Source: Neocallimastix lanati (nom. inval.) (lineage: Eukaryota; Neocallimastigomycota; Neocallimastigomycetes; Neocallimastigales; Neocallimastigaceae). Taken from it: a stretch of DNA of 64,000 nt. The stretch lies in NCBI GenBank assembly GCA_016946835.1, contig JACVTC010000035.1, forward strand, positions 325,001 through 389,000. Direction: 5' to 3'. Each line of letters opens with the position of its first letter. The first letter of the stretch is position 1. Positions 1-11,969 of the stretch are shown here, in pieces. A program made the position numbers and the translations under genes. The notes beneath the pieces were generated by a model, which worked only from the letters and a program-made list of their open reading frames with translations, had not been told where the DNA came from and made no database searches.

Positions 1-679
1 TATTTGAGGTTTTTTGTTATTACTTTTTAAAAGCAGCCACAGATATGTATTTTAAACTGTAATCAATAATATTAGAAAACTAATATAGTTCTATCCAATG
101 TAAAAAAGAGAGAGGTGTAATGTTAATATGTTAAGTCTTTTAATTTAAAGTAAAATATATTGTCAATACAAGAAAATTTAAAACTTTTAACTTAAGTTTT
201 ATCATCTAACCAAATTTGTGTATAGATTTTATGAATAATAAACTTTTATTACTACATATATAAATTACAAAAATATCAACTTTAATTATATCAGTAATGG
301 ATGTATATTAAAATTAAATTATGATATAATAATATTACAAAATAAATTAAAAGATTGTATTTTACATATTATTATTTTTTTTATTAAGACTTGGTATAAA
401 CTTAATTTAATAATATTTATTAAAAAAAGATATATAATAATAAAATACATGAAATTTTTATATTAATACTAAAAACTACGTTATGAGTTTCGAGGATGAA
501 ATAGTTTCTAACTTTTCCCATTTATTAATGATAATTCCATGTGTATAAAAATTATTATTCAGTTATGTATCAGATATCTTCTTTGCTTTGCCGCTTCAGC
601 ATTGACGCTCTTGAAAATAGTAGTAAATGGTATATAAATTAATCATAGTATAAAAATCACTAATCCCAATAGAAATAAC

Positions 680-1335
680 ATTAGTAAGGAATTCCGCAGG
701 CCTCACAAAATATGAAATCCTGAAAAGAAGACTTACTTGAAGGCAATTGAAAGATATTATTAATAAAACATCTTATTTCCTCCCGAAATAGATCTTTAAG
801 ATTTCATATATTGCATTTCTGCCAAGAAGGAAACATCGTAAATAAAAATTAATATTATCATCAAATCCTTCCTTTTATCTTCAAATATTTCTCATGAACG
901 ATCAAAAAAAAATTAATAAAAATATCATTAACAAATTGAATGAATTTTTGACTAAATTCTTCAAATTTAGGACATAAAATTATTTATTGTGTAAAATTAT
1001 GTATGCTGTTACTTTCACTACAATAAGGACAGCATGTTGGGCAATCTTTATTACCAATTTTACTTTTTATATAAGGTTTCTTTTCAAATTTGAATTCATA
1101 TTTAATTCATCCAATCCAAAAAAAAAATCCAAGAGAAAATTATGAATATTTTAGTGATAGACTTTAAATAAATTTTTTAATACCAAATTTAAACTTCTTG
1201 TATTTAATTGATCTAATCGTAGGAGTACCTGTACAATAAATATTTTCCCAATAAAACTTCTGTATTTCTCCAAGAAGTTTATTACTGAGTTTCCATATCA
1301 ATAAAATTTCACATTATGGTTACAGATTATATGCA
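680..1335 (-). pseudogene. Decayed 3' end of a non-LTR (LINE-like) retrotransposon ORF
   Basis: Read on the minus strand, about 1335 to 680, several frames give transposon-like stretches broken by stops. The clearest lies near 1080-930: a lysine-rich lead-in, then DCPTCCPYCSESNSIH, then a stop and ILCPKFEEFSQKF. This resembles the C-terminal Cys/His zinc motif that follows the reverse transcriptase in many LINE ORF2 proteins (CxxC...H...CPxF). Just upstream another frame reads NKLLGEIQKFYWENIYCTG. No reverse-transcriptase core is recognisable. The piece is inactive and its edges are uncertain. The local base composition is less AT-extreme than the neighbouring desert, as expected for old coding DNA. 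An alternative is the zinc region of an unrelated retroelement. Confidence 0.4.
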
Positions 1336-2314
1336 TTGGTACATGATAATTAATGGGAATTTATTGAAAGGATTATTAAGAAGTATTGAAGATGAAGGTA
1401 ATAGTAGTAGTCAATGGAATATTTATCATATAAAAAAAAGTAAAAAAAAGGCTTTCATTAGGTACAATTGATCATAATAATAAATTAAAAGAATATAATA
1501 GAAAAGTTAATAGAAAGTCAGGAATTCTATTTACCGAGAAAAAATTTTTTAATTAGTATATAATCATTATAATTCTTCATCGAAAATATCTATTTAATAC
1601 CTATAAAAATACAAAAAATAAGATTATATAAAAATAAAAGCATAAAAAATATTTGGGATATTATATTTTAAATTATTTTGTATGGAATTTCTGATATAAA
1701 GTCTCCTCGATTATTGTGGTTTATATTTATATATATGTGCTTGATATGTATAAATACTCGTTAAAATAATTATACTTTAAATAATGTGTTTTGTTGCTTA
1801 CAAAGAATCATTATCAAATATATGATTGCTTAAATCTTCGTAATATATATTATTAAACTGTGTTTTATATATTCATAGAGTGGAAATAGTTTATCACATA
1901 GTATATTCCTTCATGTATAGATATATAACATTACTAATAGCCAAAAGTTTATTTATTAAAATATCAAATTATAATTTCAATTAAGAGTCTCATAATGAAG
2001 ATATATAATATACAATTTTCTTTTTAATATGTTTAAGAGTGTTTTTCTCTATTAAATTAATATTTTTATATTTTTTGAGATTTATTTAACTTTTAATAAC
2101 ATCCTTTTATCAACTATTTTTATATTTTATGTGCTTCTTCAATTTTGCAATCTTGAACATTTTGATTAGTTTTATTAGTCTTCCTTAAATTGACATAATG
2201 AACAGCTTATATCATAATTTAAAATTCAATTTATTTTTCTTTAATATAATATTGTTTCCGGCAAAATATTCTTTTGCTTGGAATCTCTTTAAGAGTTCGA
2301 TAAGAATTTTATTC
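1336..2314. other. AT-rich stretch, no gene seen
   Basis: No open frame of useful length and no family motif. If the LTR-like repeat at 2315-3002 is oriented on the minus strand, this stretch would be where its internal region begins. A short frame reading LKRFQAKEYFAGNN (minus, about 2290-2250) is the only coding-like scrap, and it is not recognised. Confidence 0.4.
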
Positions 2315-3002
2315 TGTTAAGAGTCAGGAATTTATGGTTTATAATTATGTGTCAACTTTATTAATATAATTTATGTTAGAGTTATTAGCACTAATAATTC
2401 TAAATTAAATACTTTTATATTAATACATTGTGGCTTTAATATTTTTATATCATTTATATTACAATACATTTGAGGGGAGTGCGCTATTCGAAAATTTGGG
2501 GTGCATTTCGAAAATTTTTATTACAAAAATTTGTATTTTGTTGTATGGCTTAAATATTATTAATTTTAAGCCACTTAATTTTAATAAAAATTTAATGAAT
2601 AATAATTAATTAATTAATTAATTAATTAAAAATTACAATTACGTATGTAATTCTGTTGATTATATAAACAAGGTATTAATAATAATTAATAATATTTAAA
2701 ATAAAATAAAAAAAATATAATAATTATTTTATATATACAGTAATTATATATATATATATTTTTTTTTATTTAATTTTCTAAAAAAAATTTTTTTAGTCAT
2801 AATAAACGTTTGTCTTAATTATTTTTATTATCATTTAAAAATTTATTTATTCATTTATAATTTATTTATTAATTTATTTATTTTTACATTATAATACGCC
2901 ATGTTTTCCGAAATGCACTACAACAAAATACAAAATTTTGTAATAAAAATTTTCGAAATGACATTTGAAGCTTATTATTTATACATTTCCCATATTCTAA
3001 CA
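2315..3002 (-). mobile_element. LTR-like repeat, copy A, split by a MITE-like insertion
   Basis: On the minus strand the repeat begins TGTTAGAATATG (at 3002) and ends CTGACTCTTAACA (at 2315), so its ends form the TGTTA...TAACA inverted pair typical of LTRs. Without the insertion at 2474-2960 and one duplicated 8-mer, its length is about 193 bp. It matches copies at 39869-40016 and 42733-42919 along most of its length, for example the shared block ATTATAAACCATAAATTCC. No matching target-site duplication is seen at its outer edges, so it may be an old solo LTR or the end of a degraded element. Confidence 0.55.
2474..2960. mobile_element. MITE-like element with 42-bp terminal inverted repeats
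   Basis: Positions 2504-2545 and 2919-2960 are inverted copies of each other, 41 of 42 bases matching (starting CATTTCGAAAATTTTTATTA). The element is flanked by ACATTTGA on both sides (2466-2473 and 2961-2968). The homologous LTR-like copy at 39869-40016 carries this octamer once with no insert, so it acts as an empty site. An 8-bp duplication is what hAT-type transposases leave. The left end has about 30 extra bases (2474-2503, containing a second partial ATTCGAAAATT) without a partner at the right end. The interior is AT-rich and non-coding, so it would be non-autonomous. Confidence 0.65.
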
Positions 3003-3995
3003 AATATTAAATATTAAATATTAAAAGAAAAAGTTAAATTTATAATTATTAAAGTTTATTTGATATAAATAAAAATACAAATTTTATTATTATTATATAT
3101 ATATATATTTTTATTCTAATTGAATTGTGTATTATTAAAATAATACAGAATATATAAAGAAAAAAAAAATTTATGTTGAATTCTAATGAAAATATCTATG
3201 ATTATCAATATAAAATAATTTAAAGAAGGTATTTTTTAATTAATTTTTATAATTATAATATCTAATATATATTTATAATTATTATTTAATTAAACTAATA
3301 TTGTTTCAGTTTTTCTTTTTATTTTTTTCTTTCTACTATTTAATATTGATATTAGAAATTTATTTTTTATTTTAATTTAAGAGTTATAATTATCATTTTT
3401 GTTTTCTTATTTATGAAAAAAAAAAAAAAGAAATATTATAAATTAAAAATTAGTAATAATTTTTTATATTTCATTTTTTATTTTAAATACAGTATATATA
3501 ATTAAAAAAATACTTTTAATTAAAAAGTTTGAATAATTTTTTTTTAGTTATTTATTAAAAAGTTTGAATAATTTTTTTTTAGTTATTTATTATAAGTTTT
3601 CTTTTTTTACTTTTAATATATTTATTTAAATTTTAAATTTTATAAACGTAATTATTAAAAAATGAATATTAAGTTATAATTTAAAAACAATAATATTACT
3701 AATAATAATCATAATAATTATCATCATAATAATAATAACGATTTTATTATTAAATATTTTATCAAAATTACAAATATAATATATTTAATAATAGCTAATG
3801 ATAATTTTTATTTTTATTCTTTAAATTTTAATTATTTTTAAATGAAGATATATTTGATTATATATAAAAAAATTGTTTAATTATAGATTTTAGAAGTTCA
3901 TTTTTAATACATATAATACATAATAAATGAAATATTTTCATATATTAATGTTAACACGTGTTTTAAGAACTTTTAACATATCTCTTGGAATGGCC

Positions 3996-4027
<32 letters not shown>

Positions 4028-7000
4028 TTAAAAAAAAAATAAAAATAAAAATATTAATTAATAAAAAATATTTAATTAATAAATTTTAAATATTAAATTA
4101 AATTGATTGATGGTCCATTTAATTGATTAAACAAAAATAGAAATTCAATATACCGTTATTACTAATTTTTATTATATTAGTATTAATCATTAATGTTTAC
4201 TGGTTTATTTTTTAATAAATATAATAATAATTAATATTTATATCATAAAATATATAATTGTATAATTATTAATTTAAATTTTCTTTTTTATAGTTATTAT
4301 ATTTGTTTAATGATATCTATAAAATAGACCGTTTATATATATTACAGAAAGAAATAATTTTTTTTTTTATTTCAAAAAATTAAAAAAATAATTATTTTAA
4401 TTAATTTTAATTAGTTTTTTTTTTTTTTTTTTTTTTTTTTTCTAATAAAAATTCAAATTTTTAAATTAAATAATAATTATATATATAAAAAAAAGGAAAT
4501 ATTGCACATTTAATACAACTTTTAGTTTTAATTGTAATATATAATATTAAATTACTTTAAACAAATGGTTTTTCTTCTTCTACTACTTATATCAATAAAC
4601 TAATTATACCGTTTTAATATTCATTTTATTACTGTTTCATAATTATTTTTTTTTTTTTTTTGATATTAGTAGTAATTTTTATTATCTAATAATAATTCAT
4701 ATATTTATTTATATTTAACATAACATATTATTAATAATTAATATATTTAAAATTTATTTATTTAAAAAAAAAATACAATTTATATTATCTTTATTTATTA
4801 TTATATTTGTTATATAGAACTTATTAATATATATATTTTAAATAACTATTTTGAAAAAAAAAAATTATTAATAAAAATAAATATTAATGAAACATTAATA
4901 TTTTAATTAATGTATAATTCGTTATAAACAAAGAATACCTTTTTAATCCTTTTTTTAATAGTGATTATTTATTAATTAATATTTTTATATATATTTAAAA
5001 AAATTAACAGTTGTGCTAATAATTTTGTATTTTTATAGATTAATTTTTTTTCTTTAATTATTATTTATTATAGTAATTTTTTTTATAAAATATAATATTG
5101 AGAGTAATGGCTTTAATAAAGGCTTAATAATTATTATTTATTAGTAAAAAATTATAATAATATATAATGAATAATTAATTAAAATTATATAAATTTAATA
5201 GATGTCATAATACATTTATAGAATAATAAATAAATAAATATCAAAAATACATTTGATAATAAATTTAATAGTGAAATAATAATAATAAATTAATTATTAA
5301 TATATATTAATAATTTTAATATATTATTAATATATAAATTATATATATTAATAATTTTAAATATAAATTAAAAATTTTATTAATAAAAATTTACAAAAAA
5401 TAATTATAAATAAAATATATAAAAGATAAAAATTATAATATCGAATGTAATAATAATAATAATTTTTAAAAAAAGATAATAATAAAATAAAATAATAAAA
5501 TAATAAAATTAATAAAATAATATATAAAAGAATAATAATAAATTATAATAGTAATAATAACAATAATATAATAATTAATAATAATACTTTAATATATTTT
5601 AACATCATTAATAATTAATTTATAAAAGAAAAATAATTAATAAAACAAATAAACAAAAAAAAAAAAAAAAAAAAAAAAAAAAGGAAAAATATTTATTAAA
5701 AGATAATATAATTTATAAATATTATTATATTATTAATATTAATATTAAATTTATTAATACTTATATTTAATTTATTATAAAGTAATATCTAATAATTTGT
5801 TTTTTTAATTTATCATAAATAATAACTAATAATTTGCTTATAATTTATCATTTTATCATAAAGTAATAACTAATAATTTGCTTTAATATAACTTATTAAA
5901 TTAAATTACCTATTTTAAGATAATGTATAATTTATAACAATATTAGAATCATAATAAATCTTTTTCTACTTATTTTATTGTTATTCCTTTGTTTAGAAAG
6001 AAGTAATGATAAAGTTTATAATATTTATTATTAATAAAAAAAAAAAAAAAACATAAACTAATATGGTTTAAATTTTAATTTAATACTTAAAGATAATAAA
6101 ACCGTACATATAATTTTGTTTTAATATAATCAAAATTGTTTCTTAATTTTTTTAATAATATTATTAAGAAGAAAAAAAAAAAAAAAAATAAAAAATATCA
6201 ACATTAAATGATTATTATATAATATAATCAATTGTCATATATAATTGTTAATATTGATAAATTTAATTTCTATTATGTAAATAGTAAACCTCTGTATATA
6301 CTAGAATAGTGCAGTCAAAATATATAAAGTAAAATAATTTTTGTATTTGATTTTTCAAATATTTAATTTCTTTCTCATGATTACTTACAAAGAACATTAT
6401 TATAATGAAAAAAAACAAAATTTATACAGTAAATTAAGATTTTTTATGATATTAAATTTTATATTTAATTATTAATTATTACTTTTTTATTATTAAATTT
6501 TATGCTTCATTATCAATTATTTTTTTATTATGAAGATTTTTAAAATATAATTATATAAAATTATTATTTGAAAAAATCTATATTATTTATTGTTATTTAT
6601 ATCAATTAATTATTGATAAAAAGAAAATTAAAATTTATAATTTTTAAAGTTTTTTTTTATATTCCTGTAATTATAATTTAAAATATTATGAAAATTAATT
6701 TTTTACGGCAGTCCATTTAATAAAATTTTAAGATATTGTGGCTCAAACTTTATTTAATATAAAATTTAGAAATTTTAATAAATAAAATTAAATTTAAAAA
6801 TAATTGAAAACTATTAAAAACGAAATAATAAGAAATTGAATTTTAATAATGATATATATATACAATTGAATATAATAAATATATTATTTAGAAATTTTAA
6901 TAAAAAATATTATTACTATTTTCATTAAAAAAGTAATATAATTTTTGTGTAAATTTTTTTTAAATAATTCTTTTTGTAAAAAATAAATTACAAATAATAA

Positions 7001-7151
7001 ATTAAAAATATTAATTATTAAATAATATTTAATATACATTTATTTCTAGTTGTAAATTACATAAATAAATATTTCAATAGTTATTATAATTTTTATTGTT
7101 TTATTTATATTCAAAATATATGTTAAAATATATTAATTATTTAAATGTTAT

Positions 7152-7182
<31 letters not shown>

Positions 7183-7638
7183 AATAACAAAAAAAAAAAA
7201 AAAAAAAAAAAGAATAAAATCTATATAAAAAGTATTGTTTATATATTTTTTTATTTTAATATAAATACCATTTAAATTTTCTTAAAAAAAATATTTTAAA
7301 TTCAAATACAAAAAAAAAAAAAATATATAAAATTAAATACAAATTAAAAATTATATATATATATTTATTAAAAAAGTTTTTTATTATCCTTAATTATAGA
7401 TAGTACTTTTTTTTTTATTGAATTTGTAAATTATAAATTATTATCAATAAATTAAAGTACAAAATATTATAATAGAATTGTAAAATTTAGAAAATAAAAT
7501 AAAATTCAGAAAAAAAAAATAAAATAAAATTTAAATTTAAATTTAAATACCATTAAATATTTATACATAGCTTTATATTTATCTTATTTGTAATATATAT
7601 TTACTTGATTGTAATTTTTTTATTTATATCAAATCAGA
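3003..7638. other. Gene-free AT desert upstream of the acidic repeat protein
   Basis: No gene is supported. The stretch holds homopolymer runs (about 30 T at 3998-4026, about 28 A at 5656-5682), TA and AAT microsatellites, and a tandem duplication of about 38 bp at 3517-3596 whose unit contains AAAAAGTTTGAATAATTTT. A related block with ATAACTAATAATTTGCTT is repeated near 5820-5885. The last 300 bases should contain the promoter and leader of the gene at 7639, but no individual site can be named. Confidence 0.6.
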
Positions 7639-10092
7639 ATGAACAAGAATATTATCTTATTTTTTTGTGCTCTTTTATTCATTTCATTTGTTAAAGCACA
7701 ACCAATTAACAGACGTAATGCTAATGAAATCGAATTAAGTAATGATGAAGATTTAAATGAAGCACCACTTGAAGAAATTACTAAGGCTGATGAACAATCT
7801 AATGATGAAGCTGATGCTAATGAATCTGATGTATCTAAACCACTCGAAGACGACGATGACTCTACCGATGAAGATGAAGAAAATATAGAAGGTAATGAAG
7901 AAAGTGCTGTTAACACCGAACCTTCTGAAACCACTGGTAATGAGTCTGAAGATAAGGACGATAATAATATTAATTCCCAAGAAGAAATTTCTGGTTCTGG
8001 TAATGCAGCCGAAAATTCTGAAAACGAAGAATCTACTAATGTTCCTGTCAATACCGATGTCGAAAGTTCTGATAATGAAATTGAAAAACAAAAAGCTGAA
8101 GAAACTGTTGATGATATCATTGAAAAGATTACTGAAATTTTAAAGGAAAAGTATGGCAATGATAATGCTAAAGTTAATGTTGAATTAAAGGATTCTGAAT
8201 GTGGCAAAAGAATTAATGTAACTGTTGATGTTGTTAATGACAAATGTACTGAAGAAGAATTCATTGAATTAGTTGGTGATGAAAAGTGTACAAATAATGA
8301 AGAAACTTCTGCTAATGGTGAAGAAGAAACTTCCGATGTTCCAGCTGAACAATCGGACGATGAAGAATCTCCAATTGCTCCATCTGCTGAAAGTCCAATT
8401 ACTGAATCACCAGCTGATGAAACTCCAGCCGAACAATCTAATAATGAAGAATTACCAGTTGCTCCATCTGCTGAAAGTCCAATTACTGAATCTCCAGCTG
8501 ATGAAACCCCAGCCGAACAATCTAATAATGAGGAATCACCAGTTGCTCCATCTGCTGAAAGTCCAATTACTGAATCTCCAGCTGATGAAACCCCAGCCGA
8601 ACAATCTAATAATGAGGAATCACCAGTTGCTCCATCTGCTGAAAACCCACTTACTGAATCTCCAGCTGATGAAACTCCAGCCGAACAATCTAATAATGAA
8701 GAATCTCCAATTACTCCATCTGCTGAAAACCCACTTACTGAATCTCCAGCTGATGAAACCCCAGCCGAACAATCTAATAGTGAAGAATTACCAGTTGCTC
8801 CATCTGCTGAAAGTCCAATTACTGAATCTCCAGCTGATGAAACTCCAGATGATGAACAACCAGGTACACTTGAAAATAATGATGATTCCGATGATGAAGA
8901 AATTGCTGATAACGAAAGTGTTGAAGGTACTAACGCCAATGAAGTAGTTACTTCTGATGATGAATCTACTCCATCTAGTGAAACTGATAAAAAAATTGAA
9001 GATCTCCAAGAAGAATTAAAGGATGAAATTTTACATAATGAAAATACAGAAAAAATTCAAGAAATAGTTAATAAAATTAATGAAATTCAATCTCAAGTAG
9101 TTGATACCGAAAATTCTGTCAATGAAACTGAAGGCTTAACTGATCTTGATGAAGAAGAAGATTCTAATGATGAAGTTGAAACTGGTGATGCTGATGTTAA
9201 TGCTGAAAATACTACTGCTGATGTTGAAAATGGTGAAGCTGAAGGATTAACTGATCTTACTGAAGAAGATGAAGATTCAAATGAAGATGATGCCTCAGGT
9301 GAAGATGAAACTGAAACTGATGATGCTGATGTTAATGCTGAAAATGCCACTGTTTCTACTGATGCCGAAGATGCCACTATTGATATTGAAGCTGCTTCTG
9401 CCTCTGCTGATGATGATGATGATGCTCAAACTGGTGAAGCAGAAGCTTTAACTGATCTTGCTGAAGATGAAGATTCTAATGATGAAGCTGCTTCAGGTGA
9501 AGCTGAAATTGAAACTGATGATGCTGACGTTAACGCTGAAAATGCTACTGTTTCTACTGATGCTGAAGATGCCACTATTGATGTTGAAGCTTCTTCTGCC
9601 TCTGCTGATGATGATGCTCAAACCGGTGAAGCAGAAGCTTCAACTGATCTTGCTGAAGATGAAGATTCAAATGATGAAGCTGCTTCAGGTGAAGCTGAAA
9701 TTGAAACTGATGATGCTGACGTTAATGCTGAAAATGCCACTGTTTCTACTGATGCTGAGGATGCCACTACTACTTCTTCTGCTGAAAATGATAAGGATGA
9801 AGATTTAACTGATCTTGCTAAAGGTGAAGATTCAAATGATGAAGCTGAAACTAATGAAGCTGATGTTGATACTGAAAATGTTACTGCCAATGCTGATGAA
9901 GATACTACTAATGTTGATGATGCTGAAGCTATATCTGAAGCTGAAGCTGAATCTGAAGCTGTAGAAGATGCTACTAATGTTGTTGATGCTGAAGTTGTTG
10001 ATGCTGAAATTGTTGATGAAGAAGACAGTGCTGAAGAAGTTGAAGCTAACGAAGCTCTTGAAAATGAAGAAGATTCTGAAGCCGATAATTGA
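7639..10092 (+). CDS. Secreted, highly acidic tandem-repeat protein (817 aa)
   Basis: Single intronless frame starting at the first ATG and ending TGA. Residues 1-20 are a signal peptide (hydrophobic ILFFCALLFISF, cleavage expected after VKA). Residues about 22-155 are E/D/N/S-rich and disordered. Residues about 157-220 look like the only folded part: a helix-like segment (IIEKITEILKEKY), then charged beta-like sequence with cysteines 188, 203 and 217. Residues about 236-404 are 28-residue tandem repeats rich in P/E/S (AESPITESPADETPAEQ core, 84 bp each). From about 535 on there are three roughly 64-residue repeats of Asp/Glu/Ala/Thr (core DDADVNAENATVSTDAEDAT) and then a decaying acidic tail. 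No catalytic domain is seen. Its charge would suit cation binding or a wall/matrix coat, which is inference. Codon use is richer in GC than the surroundings, as expected of real coding sequence. Confidence 0.85.
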   Translation: MNKNIILFFCALLFISFVKAQPINRRNANEIELSNDEDLNEAPLEEITKADEQSNDEADANESDVSKPLEDDDDSTDEDEENIEGNEESAVNTEPSETTGNESEDKDDNNINSQEEISGSGNAAENSENEESTNVPVNTDVESSDNEIEKQKAEETVDDIIEKITEILKEKYGNDNAKVNVELKDSECGKRINVTVDVVNDKCTEEEFIELVGDEKCTNNEETSANGEEETSDVPAEQSDDEESPIAPSAESPITESPADETPAEQSNNEELPVAPSAESPITESPADETPAEQSNNEESPVAPSAESPITESPADETPAEQSNNEESPVAPSAENPLTESPADETPAEQSNNEESPITPSAENPLTESPADETPAEQSNSEELPVAPSAESPITESPADETPDDEQPGTLENNDDSDDEEIADNESVEGTNANEVVTSDDESTPSSETDKKIEDLQEELKDEILHNENTEKIQEIVNKINEIQSQVVDTENSVNETEGLTDLDEEEDSNDEVETGDADVNAENTTADVENGEAEGLTDLTEEDEDSNEDDASGEDETETDDADVNAENATVSTDAEDATIDIEAASASADDDDDAQTGEAEALTDLAEDEDSNDEAASGEAEIETDDADVNAENATVSTDAEDATIDVEASSASADDDAQTGEAEASTDLAEDEDSNDEAASGEAEIETDDADVNAENATVSTDAEDATTTSSAENDKDEDLTDLAKGEDSNDEAETNEADVDTENVTANADEDTTNVDDAEAISEAEAESEAVEDATNVVDAEVVDAEIVDEEDSAEEVEANEALENEEDSEADN
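8344..8850 (+). repeat. 84-bp coding tandem repeat (about 6 units)
   Basis: Units start at 8386, 8470, 8554 and so on, with an exact 84-bp spacing. Each encodes 28 residues with the core ESPADETPAEQSNNEE. Units differ at a few codons (SPI/NPL, LPV/SPV/SPI), so the array has expanded recently but is not homogenised. The first and last units are partial. Confidence 0.9.
9241..9775 (+). repeat. 192-201-bp coding tandem repeat (about 3 units)
   Basis: Units begin at 9241, 9442 and 9634. The last spacing is 192 bp; the first is 9 bp longer because of a GAT (Asp) run expansion and small changes. Each unit encodes LTDLAEDEDSNDEA followed by the DDADVNAENATVST block. The third unit degrades after EDATT. 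Confidence 0.85.
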
Positions 10093-11965
10093 AAAATGTA
10101 TAATCATAATAAACAATCAATACAAAACTATTCAATAGATAATTAAATTGATTTTTGTTGATTAAATCATCAATAATTAAAGTTAATTATATATTACCAA
10201 TATTTAAATTATGTATGAAATTTCAAAACGCTAAAAATTAAAAAAAAAAAATGTAAAATATTAAAAAATTTTCAAATAATCAAAAATATTTATAAAAATA
10301 TTTATAAAAATATTTATAAAAATAATTTATCTGATCAAATTCATATATTTTTTTTATTTATAATATAAAAGAAAAAAGTAGTTTAATTTAATATTTGGAA
10401 GTAAAATATTTAAAATAACAATTGTATAAAAAAAATATTTATATTTTTAAATATAAAATTATTAGAAATAATTATTAAAACATAAATCATTATATTATTT
10501 ATTCTAATTGTATATATAAATATAAATTATAAATTATAATAGCTATTCATAAAAATTATATTTTATAATGCAAAAGTAAATTTTGAATATAAATTGTAAA
10601 ATACAAAAATCAAAAATTAATAATAGATTTATGTATATATAAATTAATTTATTAGAATTAACAATTTTAAAGAATTACATAAAATTCTTTAAATAATTGT
10701 AAAAATTTTATAAATTAACAACTATCATAGTAAAACTATATAATAAAAAATAATAAAAGAGAAAAACAAATAAAAAATAATATTAACAAATAAAATATAA
10801 AAGAAAAATAAAATAATAAATATTATATTTTTCTTAAAAATTAATGAAAAAAAAAAAAATATATATATATATATATAAAAATAAATATAATATATATATA
10901 TAGCAAAAAATATATATATATATATATATATAAATATATATCAAAAAAAAAATCAAAGAAAAAAAAAGAATATCAAAAAAAAAAAATAATAATAATAATA
11001 ATTTTAAAAAAATTAATCAAATAAATAAAAAGTTTATCAAAAAAAAATATATATATATATATAAATATATTTATATATATATTATTTTTTATATTTTAAT
11101 AAGTGTTCTCATTGTATAATTTTTTTTTAAATATTTCATGTAATTCCTTTTTATTTTATTTTTTTTTTTTTATTGTTGTTGCTCTTATATATTTTTTTAA
11201 TTAAATGTTAAATAAAGTTAATTTCTTGCCAAAAAAGAAGCATCGAACCAAATATAAAAAAGAAAAAACTTTCAATTTTATATAAAACAAATAATAATAA
11301 TAGTAATTCTTAATTTTGATTATCAAGAGAAAACTAAATATGATAATAATAATTTTCTTGGATTGAGTTAGAGGTAAGTGGACATCACATTACCTTTTAT
11401 ATAGATGTCTCTTTATTATTATATTATTACATATATATATATATATATTTTTTTTTTCATTTTTTTTTCTTTATAAAAATAAAAATATATATATCTTTAT
11501 TATTTTTAAATGTTAATTAATATATTTTCAGTTTTCGTTTTACATCAACATTATAATATATTTTAATATTTTGAAATTAATACTATATATATGTAATATT
11601 CTTTTTATTTTTTTTTTTTTATATTGAATTAATTAATGTAAAAATTAATGCTTTATTTAATAATTATGTTCTTATTTATAATAAAATTATATAATTTTTA
11701 TATAGTTCAAAAATATTAGGTTTTATGATTATAGTTAAATAAAAAATAATGTAAAAAAAATTTTTTAATAATGAAAATACTAAAAAAAATTTATAATAAT
11801 GAAAATACTAATCTTTTTTTTTTTTAATTATATTTAGTTTTTTATATTTCAGTTTTTATTTTCTATAAGAGAACGATTATTTTTAAAAAAATAATTAATT
11901 ACATATATATTCAAACAGAAGAGACAGAAGAAAAATGGAAAAAATAAGAAAGAAAAAAATTAATA
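10093..11965. other. Gene-free AT-rich stretch with TA microsatellites
   Basis: Holds TA-rich simple repeats (about 10859-10940 and 11047-11092), a triplicated ATATTTATAAAA motif near 10287-10325 and A/T runs. A 27-codon frame at 11205 (MLNKVNFLPKKKHR...) and a GC-richer patch with an AGAGGTAAGT donor-like site near 11370-11380 are the only coding-like traces; neither can be connected to a gene. Confidence 0.5.
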
Positions 11966-11969
11966 TAAT

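Noticed and set aside
7629-8939. 436-codon minus-strand frame opposite the acidic protein gene
   Set aside because: It is the antisense shadow of the 84-bp repeat; the plus-strand frame has the signal peptide and sensible composition.
9093-9890. Ser/Ala-rich minus-strand frames opposite the second repeat region
   Set aside because: Antisense shadows of GAA/GAT-rich coding DNA, repeated with the same period as the plus-strand gene.
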